Part shown: one piece after another, positions 51,952 through 62,598 of the stretch | Position numbering within the stretch: the first letter of the stretch is position 1 | How the letters are laid out: the number at the start of each line of letters is the position of its first letter | NCBI RefSeq assembly: GCF_964340395.1 | Contig: NC_135563.1 | Span: 13,786,651-13,850,650, forward strand | Length of the DNA stretch: 64,000 bases | DNA from: Glandiceps talaboti | Lineage: Eukaryota > Hemichordata > Enteropneusta > Spengelidae | Direction: 5' to 3' | Made by a program: the position numbers and the translations under genes | Notes under the pieces: model-generated | Seen by the model: only the letters and a program-made list of their open reading frames with translations | Databases searched by the model: none | Told to the model about the DNA's origin: nothing

Positions 51952-54900
51952 CTGTCAAAATATTCAATGAATTTGATATATTACAGGCAAATCATTCATA
52001 CAGAAGTGTATTAATCATGTCAAGAAAACATTAAGATAATCAAAATTTCAGAAGAGTAACTATGTTATGTTATGCACTGTGTCTAAGTAGCCCCTAGTCT
52101 TGTAAAGTTTAGCAAAAAATGAGAACAGGAAAATGGTCGAGAATTAAGAATACAAGGTGATCAAAACACAGAATTTGGTGAGCTTGCAGACACAATACTT
52201 CAGTTGCAAGTACCTGTCACAAACAATCACTTGAAATCAAGTAGTTATGAGGAAATCAGGTAATTCAGAAATAGCGTTTTGCAATGGTGTCAGAACTCAG
52301 CTGTGAAAATCTTACCTTCAAATCTCTGTGTATCATTCCTACGTCATGCACATACTGCACTGCACTCACAATTTGTTGAAAGATATGTAAAGCTTGCTGA
52401 GTGTTTCTGTTATCACAGTTTGTAAGAAGCCATTCTTTCAAACTCTGCTTTTGACAAAGTTGCATTTGAATATACAGATATGCCTTTTTGGTTGGCTGCT
52501 TTGGTTTCTTTTCTTCGACGGGTTGTTCACCAGCACATAACTTCTGACCTTCTGACCTTTGAACTATGACACCTTTCAATGAACTGCTATGACTCATCTC
52601 TTGTTTAGTGTTTGTATTACAATCGGAGTCTGTAGCGCCCTCACTGAGTTTGTCTCCACAACCAGAGTCTTCAAACACAACACTAAAAGAGTCAACTTTC
52701 TCTCTTGAATGATTTTTAGCATAATTTGTAAATGGTATATTCTTTAAAGCTGCCCCACTTGATGTTCCTGATGATTCAAACACAGATTCACTGGTTTCCT
52801 TAAAGTCTATGCCAAAAGAACTCTCTGTGGCTTCAAGTTCTCCTTTAGCATCATAGTTGCCATGGTGATCAATACTCCAGGAACCACTCTCTTCATCTTC
52901 TGCATTATTAATGAAAAGTCCCGGAACAAATCCACCACTTGCACCAGCAGTGTCTGAGTTACTTTGCAGACTGTCTGCAATGTCACCCGCTCCACCAAAT
53001 GGTTTGGTCGTGTCTTCACTGTGGTCATGTGACAATGTAGTGACAAGGTTTGCAGAATTTCTGATATTTGATGTATTCTTGGTGTCATCAGTAAAAGTGT
53101 TAAATTGCCGTGTATCACTAGGAAATAGAAACAGATATTGTATCTTAAAAGCTAGAATGTTCAAAACATGTTTCATTCAAGAACTCTCACCTATGCTGTA
53201 GACATGTGACATGCAATTGGGGTTGCCATCTTGAAATCTACAGATCTACAAACTAGTAAACACAATCTTAGACAGACTATGTCTTATTTGAAGATATTGT
53301 CTATTCACTTTATAAACAAGCCACCCTGGTCTAACTTGGCATGAATATTGGTGAAAATTTGTACTAACACAATACTTATAGTTGTAACTGTTTTTTCTAT
53401 TCATAGAAAACAGCCACTGTGGACATTCTGTGTCTTGAACAAATGTGTTTGTCAGTAAATCCTCAATGTAGTGACTAGTCCAATCTTATTTGAAAACCAT
53501 AACAAAACAGCCAATTATTCTATGTTTCAACCCTATTTTACAATTTAGTTCATTTTTGTAAGCTGCTCACTGCTCATGCTGACAGCTACTAAGTAAACAG
53601 GAGAATATTAGGTAATTGTGGAGTTGTGCAGGTAAAACAGTTACTGGAGTGGCTGGATAGAATATAATGTAAGTCAATATTGCCAGTTCAAGCCTTGAGA
53701 CTGTCAATTCTTTCTGAATGGCTACTTTAGAAAGAAATGAACCATGACTGTATCCCAGTCAACTGAGCTGTATAATATGGGACCTGGTAGGATAGAGGTT
53801 GCTCTTTGAATGCTTTAATATCATGTGCTTGCAGAGGCCTCAATGGGTTGTATGCTCCCATGGGAGTTCAGTGTTAGAGCATAAAGGTATGCTGTGCCAT
53901 TATAGGTCCATGTCAGGGGTAATATTGTTAAAGCACTTTGACCAGTAGGGGAAGTGCTATATAAAACTAACATTACTATCATTATTATTACGACATGGTT
54001 AACAAGGTGAAGAACACTTCACGGAATAAGATCTATGAGTGAGCAATTAATGAAAGGACAGAAAAAGAGACAGCTAGCTTACCTATGACCTTGCAATCTG
54101 TCTTGTTCTTCCTGCCATCCAAGTGGTGGTTCTTCCTTCCATGTAGCATAGTATCTAACAATGTTATTGTGTTCTAACTTAGCAAGGGCTTTCACTTCTC
54201 TCATCACCTTCTCTCTAGCTGCCTCCCTGTAGAATACAATCAGATTTCAATATTGTTATGTTCTATTAACTTAGCAAGGGCTTTCACTTCCCACATCACT
54301 TTCTCTCTAGCTGCCTCCCTGTAGAATACAATCAGATTTCAATATTGTTATGTTTAAACTTAGCAAGGGCTTTCACTTCCCACGTCACTTTTCTACAATC
54401 AGATTTGATGAGACACCAACAAAATTCAAATCCATACAACTAGAATTATAATCAAAGGTACTACATAAATCATACTATCGAACATTAAATATCTGTATGT
54501 CATAAAGAATACATTTATTTCTATAATAAGACTTAGCCAATTAAAATTCACAAGAGTAGCTTGAACAAAAGAAAACTCTTGAGCACAGTAGGCTGCTGAA
54601 AATTTTGTGATTAGTAGGTTCGGACCTGCTTGTGTATACACAAAATTAGTAACAACAGAGGCTATCAAATATGGTCTGTGGGGTAAAAATGTGGTAATTG
54701 GATGTGGTTTACCAGCATTTACAATATTTTTATTTTTTATCATAGAACTAATCATAAATCTGTCAGATTTGTAATTAGCAGGTTCAGACCTGCTTGTGTA
54801 TACTTTGGTAGACACAAAATTAGTAACACCAGAGGCCATATGGTCTGTGGGGTAAAAATGTAGTAATTGGATGTGGTTTACCAGCATTTACAATATTTTA

Positions 54901-57900
54901 TTATTATCACAGGACTAGTCATAAATGAGTCAAATTTCAGATATTTTTACACTCTGCAATATGCTGCACAGTAATTACAGGAATATAACACTGTCCACTG
55001 TCCTTGTTTTACAGCAGCACTATTCAGATATGTTAGTCATAAGTTTGTAGCATACATTGTTGTCATTAACAAAACTGTAGATTATCAGACATGTATTTTT
55101 CAGACAGTAATTCTGACATTACTTGTCTGTGAATTTCCATTTTATGACAACATATAAACATCCTGGATCATATGACAGGAAATACTGGCATAATTCATCG
55201 GAAAACATGTATGGTTAAAGTTGCATTTTATTGTCCATACCTGTCTGGTAGAGTTATTCTCTTCACTGCATAGCAGTTATCATCCAATTTATTCTTTGCA
55301 TGGAATACAACACCAAATCCTCCTTTTCCCAGACAAAACTCTTGTTCAAAATCTTCTAAATATCTATACAAAAAATGAGGAAATATGGCAATAGTATTAT
55401 TTCTAAAAAAAAATAATACGTATTCTATATAGACTATACACAAATATACACACTTCTACAAATTTCCATTCAAATTTGGGACTTAGTAACAGGAATATGC
55501 TGTACGCTTGCTATCACATTGCAGTGGAACTGTCCAGGCTTTCCCAGTCAGTCAACAGTGTATCTCAGAGTCATCTAGGCCTGGCAACACCTGTTGGCTT
55601 TGTGTGAGCAATTGTCCCTGACTGTTCTAGCCATTACTTCAGGCGTGACAGAATACAGTGAATAGTTGGTATTGTTGCATTGAGTACAACATTAGTTTCG
55701 TACCTTGATCTATACTCCTTCAAATCACTGTTATTGTTCACAGCTGTTGTATTTGTTGAACTTTCTTCTTTGACGTCACTATCATTACAGGGCAAGGACT
55801 TCTTCAGTTTCTTTTTCACTAACTCAAATATTATTGAAATTACCACGCTTGCTTGGAGAATCTCCTTCCTGTAGGTAAAATGAGAAATAGTTATGCAAAC
55901 AACCTGATATGTGGAAGTACATCATAGTATGAAATATATCATATATGGAAAATTAATAAGCTATGTTCTATTGGTAGATTTTTCAATTTGTATACATTGC
56001 CAATGGACATGCAACATAATCTGCCATGCATTATAAGTACAATAATAATTATTGCAGTATACTATGACTTAGAAGTAAATGGGTTGTAGGTGAAGAAGTG
56101 GTTAAACCACTTGCCTCTTACAACTGCAGTTGGGGTTCAAACCCATTCAGGGTTTGATTAAATTTACCATGCTAGTCTGCAAGAAGAATGTCGTTTAGTT
56201 TGACTCTACCAAACAACGCAGGTTTTCCCCGGGTACTCCAGTTTCCTCCTGCATTAACACTGAACCCATGAGGGATGGCCCTCACTGGACTTCTTGAAAG
56301 ACAAGTGTTTATGTACTTAAAGAACTATCCTGTATAAATATTATAGTTTTATAAATTATTGTAGTTTAATTAATAATGCAGGATTCCCCTTAGGAAAAAA
56401 AGTATTAGGTAATGTGTAATTTGCATAAAGAAGGAATCCAAAGTGTTATTTGCATATTCATGAAATCATCCAATGGAGAACCTGACACTGACACTTTAGT
56501 AATAAACATAGTATTGATAACAAAGTGTGCTTACCACCAATCCCACATAGAGGTGGCTATCAAAATATTCAAATGATAGTCACCCCCGCCAATAGATTCA
56601 TTACTTTCACCACCTGAGTATGGACGTTTGTTGGTCTTTGGCTTGACCTTGACAGGACTTTGGTCAGAATAAAGATAATAACCACTGTCTGTAGTCAGAA
56701 AGATGATAACAACAATTAGTGTCTGAAACTTGTCAGTCATGGGTCAATAGATGTACTATTATTAAATGATGACACATACTTAATGCAACTCATGATCTAC
56801 ATGACGACACCATCAGATTTCTCTGTTCAAGATAGTCACTTTATACCAGTAACTGTCTTTTGTATCATCTACGGTTACTTGTTACTTCATAAGTATGACA
56901 ATGGGACTCAAACATGTAAATTTAACTGTAATATATCATCACATGTACCTTATATTTAACACAATACATCAGATTTCTTGGTGCAAACAAATCACTTTCT
57001 TACACAAATTCAAGGATGAAGCTCAACTCTGAGGATAACTAGGCATTCTTTTGTTGGAGTCAACACCAACATTTAGCAAGCATCTGTTCAGCTCAGCTCC
57101 AAATACTAAAGTTTCAAATGTAATTGAGGTTGTGTTACTACTGTATATCAATTAGTGTTTTTAGCCAATGGTAGGGGACACTGGTAACAAAGAAGGAAAA
57201 TCCATTCAAGGTTGTATAGATTTCCATACCTTGAACCTTAATTCTGGTGGGAACTGAGGTAAAATGACTAAAGAAGTCAGGTAGATTTTACCTACTCTGC
57301 TAAACCTTAGCAAAAACACCAATTACTGATAAACATCTTTGTGGTAATTGGAAGTCTTTGTCACCATCACATACTCAAAACTGTATAAATACATACAATA
57401 CAGGGTAATCTGTATCACCTGATATCTCAAACTTACCATATGGATACTGGTGAAGGGTTGCTAAGGTTTGACTCTCTTCATCATCATCATCTTGTTCTGT
57501 GCCATGACTTATCAAAGCTGGTGTCCTTGAGGGTGCTGTTGCAATATATGGTCGCCATAATACTTTGGGGCCTGCGACTAGTTTCACCTCATCTTCTGCA
57601 TCAGAATTTGCTACTTTTTCTACTTCCTTGCTGAGAGCTCTTGATTCTTGAATGTAAACTTGTTTGTGGTACATTCCTGATTTAACAAAATAATCATTTT
57701 CTATTTTGAAAACCATTCATATGAAAACAAACATGTTGGAGATAAAGATACTGCAAAGTATGTGGAAACCTACAGGCATCATGTATTCATCAGATGTTGG
57801 TTTTTGTTTGAAACTTTAAATTTGTTTTGGAAAATGTTTGAAATTATGACAGAATTGAGAGAGAAATTAAGTTCTTTCAGTTCATTTGCAAGACCATGGT

Positions 57901-60900
57901 GAAACACTCCTTGTGTATTGACATTCTATCCAACTATATTTTGGAAACACAAATGGGGATCGTGACATTGAGATTACAGTACTTGGACAGTAGGTTTATG
58001 GAGAAGATGTTCCTGATATTACATAACACAAGACTGTTCTGTGTAACTTTTAACAGATTATGAATTGTTGGTAAAAGTTGATACAAAACTTTCATGAAAT
58101 AAGTCTTACCCATGTACAACTTTGGTTTCATAAAGTCTCCCAGTTCACTGTCTCCCTGTGGTTTTCTGTCCATAGACAGGGCTGGTACATTTTTGGGTTC
58201 AAATAAATTGACTGCTTCCACTGCTCCATCTTTTACTTTCCAGGCAGAGGCAATGGCACTTGACAGCTATGGAAGGCAAAATTACACTACTAAGGTCAAA
58301 GGTAAAAGAATGAGAGGACAAAAAGACAAATTTTGCTAGTTGCAAGTCATCAAAGGATGTTACACATTAATCAGATAAACTTTACATAAATGAATGAAAT
58401 ACCAGACAGAGCAGTGACAAATTATGAACTGAACACATTCTACGTCTCAATCCAGGTTACCACATTAGTGTTATCTCATTACTTGAGCTATTTACATAGG
58501 ATCATTCTATAGTTCTGCAAAATAACCTTCTTTGACACCTATATTTCAATACTCATCCAAAGTCAGCCTCTATATAAAAACATATCTAAAGAAATTATAC
58601 AAAATCTGATTCATATATAAATGTATACATTACAACTTGGAGAGGATAATGCTATATCACTAATGTCAGATACCAATTGACAAATCAGCATTTTTTCTAT
58701 TCATAGAACACTTCAAAAATTTTTCTCTCTGAACACAATCCTTTTTGATTTGAAATAAAATTACCTTCTGTTGCCATAGTAACTCATTGGGTTTCTGTTG
58801 GTTGAAAGCTGCAATGTGACCATCAGATACAACGAAATTCAATTTTGGATCACGGAAGACATCGTCCTCATCATCAAAATCAAAATCATATTCATATTCA
58901 TAATCACTGACATGACAGCCATCTTCATCACACAAATTACTGTTTTCATCTGTCTGTTTGTTGCTATGGATACTCTTCAAGAACTGAATTTCATGCTGGC
59001 CAACACTAAAATTCCATCTGAGAACAAACGAGATGTAATTAACAAATTATAAAGAGCAAAATTTTTCCTTGTTTATGACCAACACAGTTGTCACAGTGTA
59101 ACCTCAAGTTCCTATTAAAGTGGTACCTGTGTATTTCAAAACATCTTCCATACATGAAGTCGCCAGTCCAATTTCATTTCTGCTTGGTTGATTTATGTCA
59201 AGATTTTGGGGTACAACCCAATCAGTGGTGATCACTGATTGAGAGAAATCAAATAATGTGTCTACACTTACACTGTATGCATTGAACCATTTGAAGCATA
59301 GGCAGGTTGAATTCAGGTCATTCCAACTTTCATAACAGATCATGTACAACTAAAGTGAACAAGACTGATGATCGACAGACGTAAGCTTCGTGCAGCTTTG
59401 AAAAAACAGTGTGAATGATGTCAACTGAATTGTTTTGACTTGAGACAGTCTATTGTAAAATTGTATGTTTGAAGTGATCATTGATCAGTGTCAAGATTTC
59501 TTGCAACACAAGACTGTATGTCAACTATTCTACTTACTTTTCTGCCCCTGATCTCTGCTCTACTGCCCTCACTGTCTGTTGGTCTCTACGTATCACCACA
59601 ATGTCTTCATTTTCTCTCTCTTCTCCAAAATTCTCACATCCATTGGATGAACAAATATAACGTAGCTATAGAAACATCAAAGACAATTTAGATGCAAGAC
59701 ATATGCAAAATAGTTATTGAATATAAATGTGACAGCCAATGAGACAGTGACGCTATGTTGTACTAAAGTTGAAACGGAACGAAATGTCATAATATGTATG
59801 TATGAACTTAGATGGTCAGCTCTGGTATTTTTGTTAGTGTTACCAACTTGTCTTCACGGATGTGGAATTCAGTAAACATATTTACATTTAAGCATTAAAA
59901 CAAAGACAATAAAAAAATTAACAGTTACATGAAAGTCTATTGTTCCAAATATAACATTGAAAATTGTTCAAAATTCCAGGTACCAATTTTCAACATTCTG
60001 TTTGGAACAATAGTCTACTATGTGTTTACCAGATCAGTTTTCATAAAGAAAAATACCGCCAATGGCGTTGTAGCACAACTGTAGTTTTTAAAAATGTTTA
60101 TCCATATGCTAGTCTATGCTAACAATAGGTGTTTATTTGCTGAATAACTATCCAGTTGCCTATCCAATCATGTTGCTATCTTTACGATAAATGCTATCAT
60201 TTGGCTGTTGCTATGGGCGTGGTCATGTTGTTAGATATATTTGCATACATTTGTGTATGTTTTTGTTCACTTGTGTATGAATTCCTGATATTGTCTTTGC
60301 AATATACGTGATCATTTGGCTGTTGCTATGGGCGTGGTCTTGTTGCTAGGAAAATTTACATACATTTTTTGAATGTTTATTCAATTGTCTATTAAACCCT
60401 GTTGTTATCTTTGTGAAATACACCACCGTTTGGCTGTTGCTATGGGCGTGGTCATTGTTACTAGGGTATTTGCATACATTTTTTGAATGTTTATTCATCT
60501 GTCTTTCTATTCCTGTTGTTATCTTTGCAATATACGTGATTATTTGGCTGTTGTTATGGGCGTGGTCTTGTTGCTATGCAAATTTACATACATTTTTTGG
60601 ATGTTTATTCAATTATCTATTAAACCCTATTGTTATCTTTGTGAAATACACCACCGTTTGGCTGTTGCTATGGGCGTGGTCATGGTTGCTAGGGTATTTG
60701 CATACATTTTTTGAATGTTTACTCACTTGCTTACCAGATGATGTTGTTATTTGACCAAAATATACTGTCATTTGGTTGTTGCTAAAGGGTGTGGTCATGG
60801 TTGCTAGGGCCAATTTTGTCAAAATGTTTTTAAGAAAATCTGCAGAATAACAGTTTCAGAAACATCTTGCCAAGTTTCAGACTAATTGACCAAGTACTTT

Positions 60901-61351
60901 TTGAGATATAAGTTTTTGACCAAAAATGAACATTTTTACACCTAATTTGCATATCACTCATGGAATCATGGTATGCTTGATATTTCTTCGTCCATACATC
61001 CCTAGATATATTCCCATTAAATTTCAGCCCAATCTGCTCAGTAGTTTTAGAATTATAGATTTTTAACCAAAAAGACACATTTTTAGCCCTAATTTGCATA
61101 TCACTGATGGAATCATCCCGTCATGAACAAATCTTACTTTACACCCCCTTAAGAATGTTCCCACCAAATTTCGCACCAATCTGCCCAGTAGTTTCTGAGT
61201 TTTTTGACCAAAAATCACATTTTTTGACCCAAATCACACACCTGTGATGCGATCATTTTGATTTGAACAATTTCCCAACTAGACACCCAAAGTAATGGAC
61301 CCACCAAATATCGTGGCAATCGGTTCAGCGGTTTTTGACTTTAAGTTGTTT

Positions 61352-61382
<31 letters not shown>

Positions 61383-62598
61383 GACAGACGCCGGGCGATC
61401 CCTATAGCACTACTGAACAAGTTCAGTTGTGCTAAAAAACAATAACATAGTACTTCTTAAATATGGTAAAATGAATATAAAAGTGACAGATGTATATCAT
61501 CATTTGATGGCATTTATTGTGTTTATTGACCATACCTGTCCAGTGGAAGCACTAATTCCATAACTTCTAGTTTCTTTGCCTCCAACTATCATAGAATCAT
61601 CATTTAGTTTGAATGAAGAGCCAAGTAAGGAATCAGCAGTGAAGGGTAGAGCTTCTACACTTTCAGTATCCCAGCTATATAAACCACCATCCAATGACGG
61701 CACAAGTCTGATACGTCTCCCATTCTCACTTATGATCTGTAAATCACATTTGATTGATTTGAATTTGTTCAGAAGAATCAACAATACAAATGCATCATTT
61801 TCATCAATTCTTTATGTTATACCACCATATGAAATAATGTCAACATTTTAGAACATTAAACTGGTCCTTTGAATCATATCTCAAAATCAGATTTTGTCAT
61901 CATTTTTCTTTCTATGAAATAGCTACTGATTTCGCAGAAGCAAAAGTCTGGAAAATAACTCAAAGTTTTTTGTGTATGAAAATAAAATTTATCACCAGGT
62001 CAAAATCTGAAAGTTTGCCATTTATAAGCAAAGTTCTACAAGCCAGACACTGCTACAATGAATCTAACAATATATACAGGTAAGAAATCCCTAGTACAGT
62101 AGTAGTTTCTCGTTTGATTAAGAGATGAAAACATTACACTCATGCAATTTGAAATCACCATGAAACATAAGATGGCTTGCACTGCTTTTCATTTTTTGAT
62201 GTTTGTCTTTACAAAAATCCTTGAAGTATACTGAAAATGAGTCAGCAGGTTTTATGCATGTCATTGTTTGCAAAGGAACATGCAGACAATAGCTGGTTAT
62301 GTGTAGTTTCTATACACTATACATATAGTAAACAATAATGTCATACCTAATATATGAAATAGGAACTTGATATATGAAAAAAAGTTTGTTTTTTTTACTC
62401 GAGGAACGTTAATCAGTCACTTTTTCCTTCTTTTTTTCTGAGCACATCTCAATATATGAGTCACTCACCTCCAGTTTATCGATACTAGAAGAGAGTAGTG
62501 GACCACTTCCAGCATCCAAACTCCATAGTACCTGACCACTATGTTTGAGATCCAAAGCTGATATTTTACCATCTAAAGTACTCACTAACACAATATCT
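49987..62598 (-). CDS. EIF2AK3: EIF2AK3/PERK, eIF2-alpha kinase of the unfolded protein response (5' exon missing)
   Basis: Type I ER-membrane kinase that senses unfolded protein in the lumen and phosphorylates eIF2-alpha. Fifteen exons with GT-AG borders and matching phases were built by eye: 62469-62598, 61536-61736, 59538-59665, 58765-59017, 58110-58266, 57437-57676, 56535-56688, 55704-55868, 55241-55363, 54083-54226, 52316-53117, 51784-51951, 51113-51214, 50727-50789 and 49987-50139 (TAA stop at 49987-49989). They give about 994 residues; human PERK has about 1,116, the deficit being the signal peptide and N-terminal linker. Hallmarks in order are STLDGK and [11 protein letters not shown] in the luminal beta-propeller, a short membrane segment, [14 protein letters not shown], a long acidic insert, HRDLKPSNIF, GDFGLVT and [11 protein letters not shown]. 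The start codon lies upstream or beyond the window. The identification is secure; individual splice sites are inferred. Confidence 0.96.
50985..51091. repeat. CT/CCCTCT microsatellite beside a PERK splice donor
   Basis: (CCCTCT)n grading into about 35 CT units ends at 51091. On the gene strand it is a (GA)n tract that begins only about 22 bases into the intron after exon 51113-51214. Confidence 0.93.
51256..51477. repeat. 37-bp tandem repeat, six copies, in a PERK intron
   Basis: AGATCTTCAAACCCTGACAT-type units start at 51256, 51293, 51330, 51367, 51404 and 51441, with a partial seventh at 51478. They are nearly identical, implying recent expansion. Confidence 0.92.
52316..53117 (-). CDS. 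EIF2AK3: PERK kinase-insert exon with start of the C-lobe
   Basis: This single 802-bp exon is by far the largest of the gene. Its first ~190 codons are low-complexity Ser/Thr/Asp/Glu-rich insert, as in other PERKs where the N- and C-lobes are separated by a long regulatory loop. Inside it, [13 protein letters not shown] is an island that matches the vertebrate SIVFEDSGC segment, whereas the rest has diverged. It then resumes the catalytic fold with [21 protein letters not shown] and ends at HRDLK, the catalytic loop. The acceptor at 53118-53119 follows a pyrimidine-rich tract. Confidence 0.94.
53778..53992 (+). mobile_element. SINE-like element in a PERK intron
   Basis: A segment ending AAAGCACTTTGACC...GTGCTATATAAAAC followed by (ATT)-type repeats has the usual 3' tail of short interspersed elements in marine invertebrates. 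The upstream part (CAATGGGTTGTATGCTCCCA) is not tRNA-like that I can recognise. It sits between PERK exons 53117 and 54083. Confidence 0.5.
54083..55363 (-). CDS. EIF2AK3: PERK kinase N-lobe exons
   Basis: Exon 55241-55363 encodes [20 protein letters not shown] and [10 protein letters not shown], carrying the glycine-rich loop and the ATP-binding lysine. Exon 54083-54226 encodes [20 protein letters not shown] and [15 protein letters not shown], carrying the helix-C glutamate. Both match PERK rather than GCN2 or PKR. The phases (AG|G and AG|T) join without frame loss. The 5' part of exon 54083-54226 is copied just upstream in the intron (54268-54400; separate entry). Confidence 0.94.
54170..54400 (-). 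repeat. ~90-bp tandem duplication copying the 5' part of a PERK kinase exon
   Basis: CTTAGCAAGGGCTTTCACTT occurs at 54178 (real exon), 54270 and 54359. The second copy keeps the acceptor, the REAAREKVM coding start and the intron flank. The third has lost the acceptor. Beyond the shared part the copies run into stop codons. Confidence 0.88.
54611..54935. repeat. ~164-bp direct duplication in a PERK intron
   Basis: TTAGTAGGTTCGGACCTGCT at 54611 and TTAGCAGGTTCAGACCTGCT at 54775 start two copies that share GGTCTGTGGGGTAAAAATG and GGATGTGGTTTACCAGCATT. Neither copy has a recognisable gene. Confidence 0.85.
55704..56688 (-). CDS. EIF2AK3: PERK juxtamembrane and transmembrane exons
   Basis: Exon 56535-56688 runs from [12 protein letters not shown] to a WDWW end and aligns with the human DNGYY...LLHWW segment just outside the membrane. 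Exon 55704-55868 continues with [17 protein letters not shown], a hydrophobic stretch of about 15-18 residues followed by a run of lysines, which places the kinase on the cytosolic side. The cytosolic linker is rich in Asn, Ser and Thr. The intron between them holds a SINE-like element at about 56085-56300. Confidence 0.9.
56085..56300 (+). mobile_element. tRNA-derived SINE-like element in a PERK intron
   Basis: AAGTGGTTAAACCACTTGCC resembles an A-box region and GGGGTTCAAACCC a B box. The body contains CCGGGTACTCCAGTTTCCTC, a motif common in metazoan SINEs. No functional tRNA fold is evident. It lies between PERK exons 55868 and 56535. Confidence 0.5.
57437..62598 (-). CDS. EIF2AK3: PERK luminal stress-sensing domain (exons 1-6 of the visible model)
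   Basis: Six exons (62469-62598, 61536-61736, 59538-59665, 58765-59017, 58110-58266, 57437-57676) encode the ER-luminal domain that dimerises on unfolded protein. Conserved stretches are [57 protein letters not shown] followed by [49 protein letters not shown] and [15 protein letters not shown] before a QYPYG that leads into the DSGYY of the next exon. These follow human PERK in order with no missing block. One acidic run of mixed Asp, Glu and Tyr near 58870-58920 is longer than in vertebrates. The luminal exons are separated by repeat-rich introns, including the HINE-like element between 59665 and 61536. Confidence 0.93.
59935..60014. repeat. imperfect long hairpin
   Basis: GTCTATTGTTCCAAATATAA (59935 on) extended to AAAATTG (59966) is complementary, with a few mismatches, to CAATTTTCAACATTCTGTTT (59983 on) extended to GGAACAATAGTC (60014). 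The arms are about 32 bases with a 16-base loop. It lies in the same PERK intron as, and just beside, the HINE-like element. It could be a tiny inverted-repeat element or a structured RNA. Confidence 0.6.
60071..61434. mobile_element. Helentron-associated (HINE/pearl-like) non-autonomous element
   Basis: TAGCACAACTG at 60071-60081 is exactly complementary to CAGTTGTGCTA at 61424-61434. The right end forms a near-perfect 14-bp hairpin (61405-61434, TAGCACTACTGAAC / GTTCAGTTGTGCTA). The core has six copies of a 114-bp tandem repeat (starts near 60200, 60315, 60429, 60543, 60657, 60771), then about 120-bp degenerate repeats with TAATTTGCATATCACT, then (AC)n and (GACA)n before CGCCGGGCGATC. Short terminal repeats, core minisatellite, microsatellite and 3' hairpin are the plan of HINE/pearl elements. 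It lies in a PERK intron. Confidence 0.65.

Noticed and set aside
56090-56160. tRNA gene
   Set aside because: Only loose A- and B-box similarity and no convincing cloverleaf; better explained as part of a SINE.
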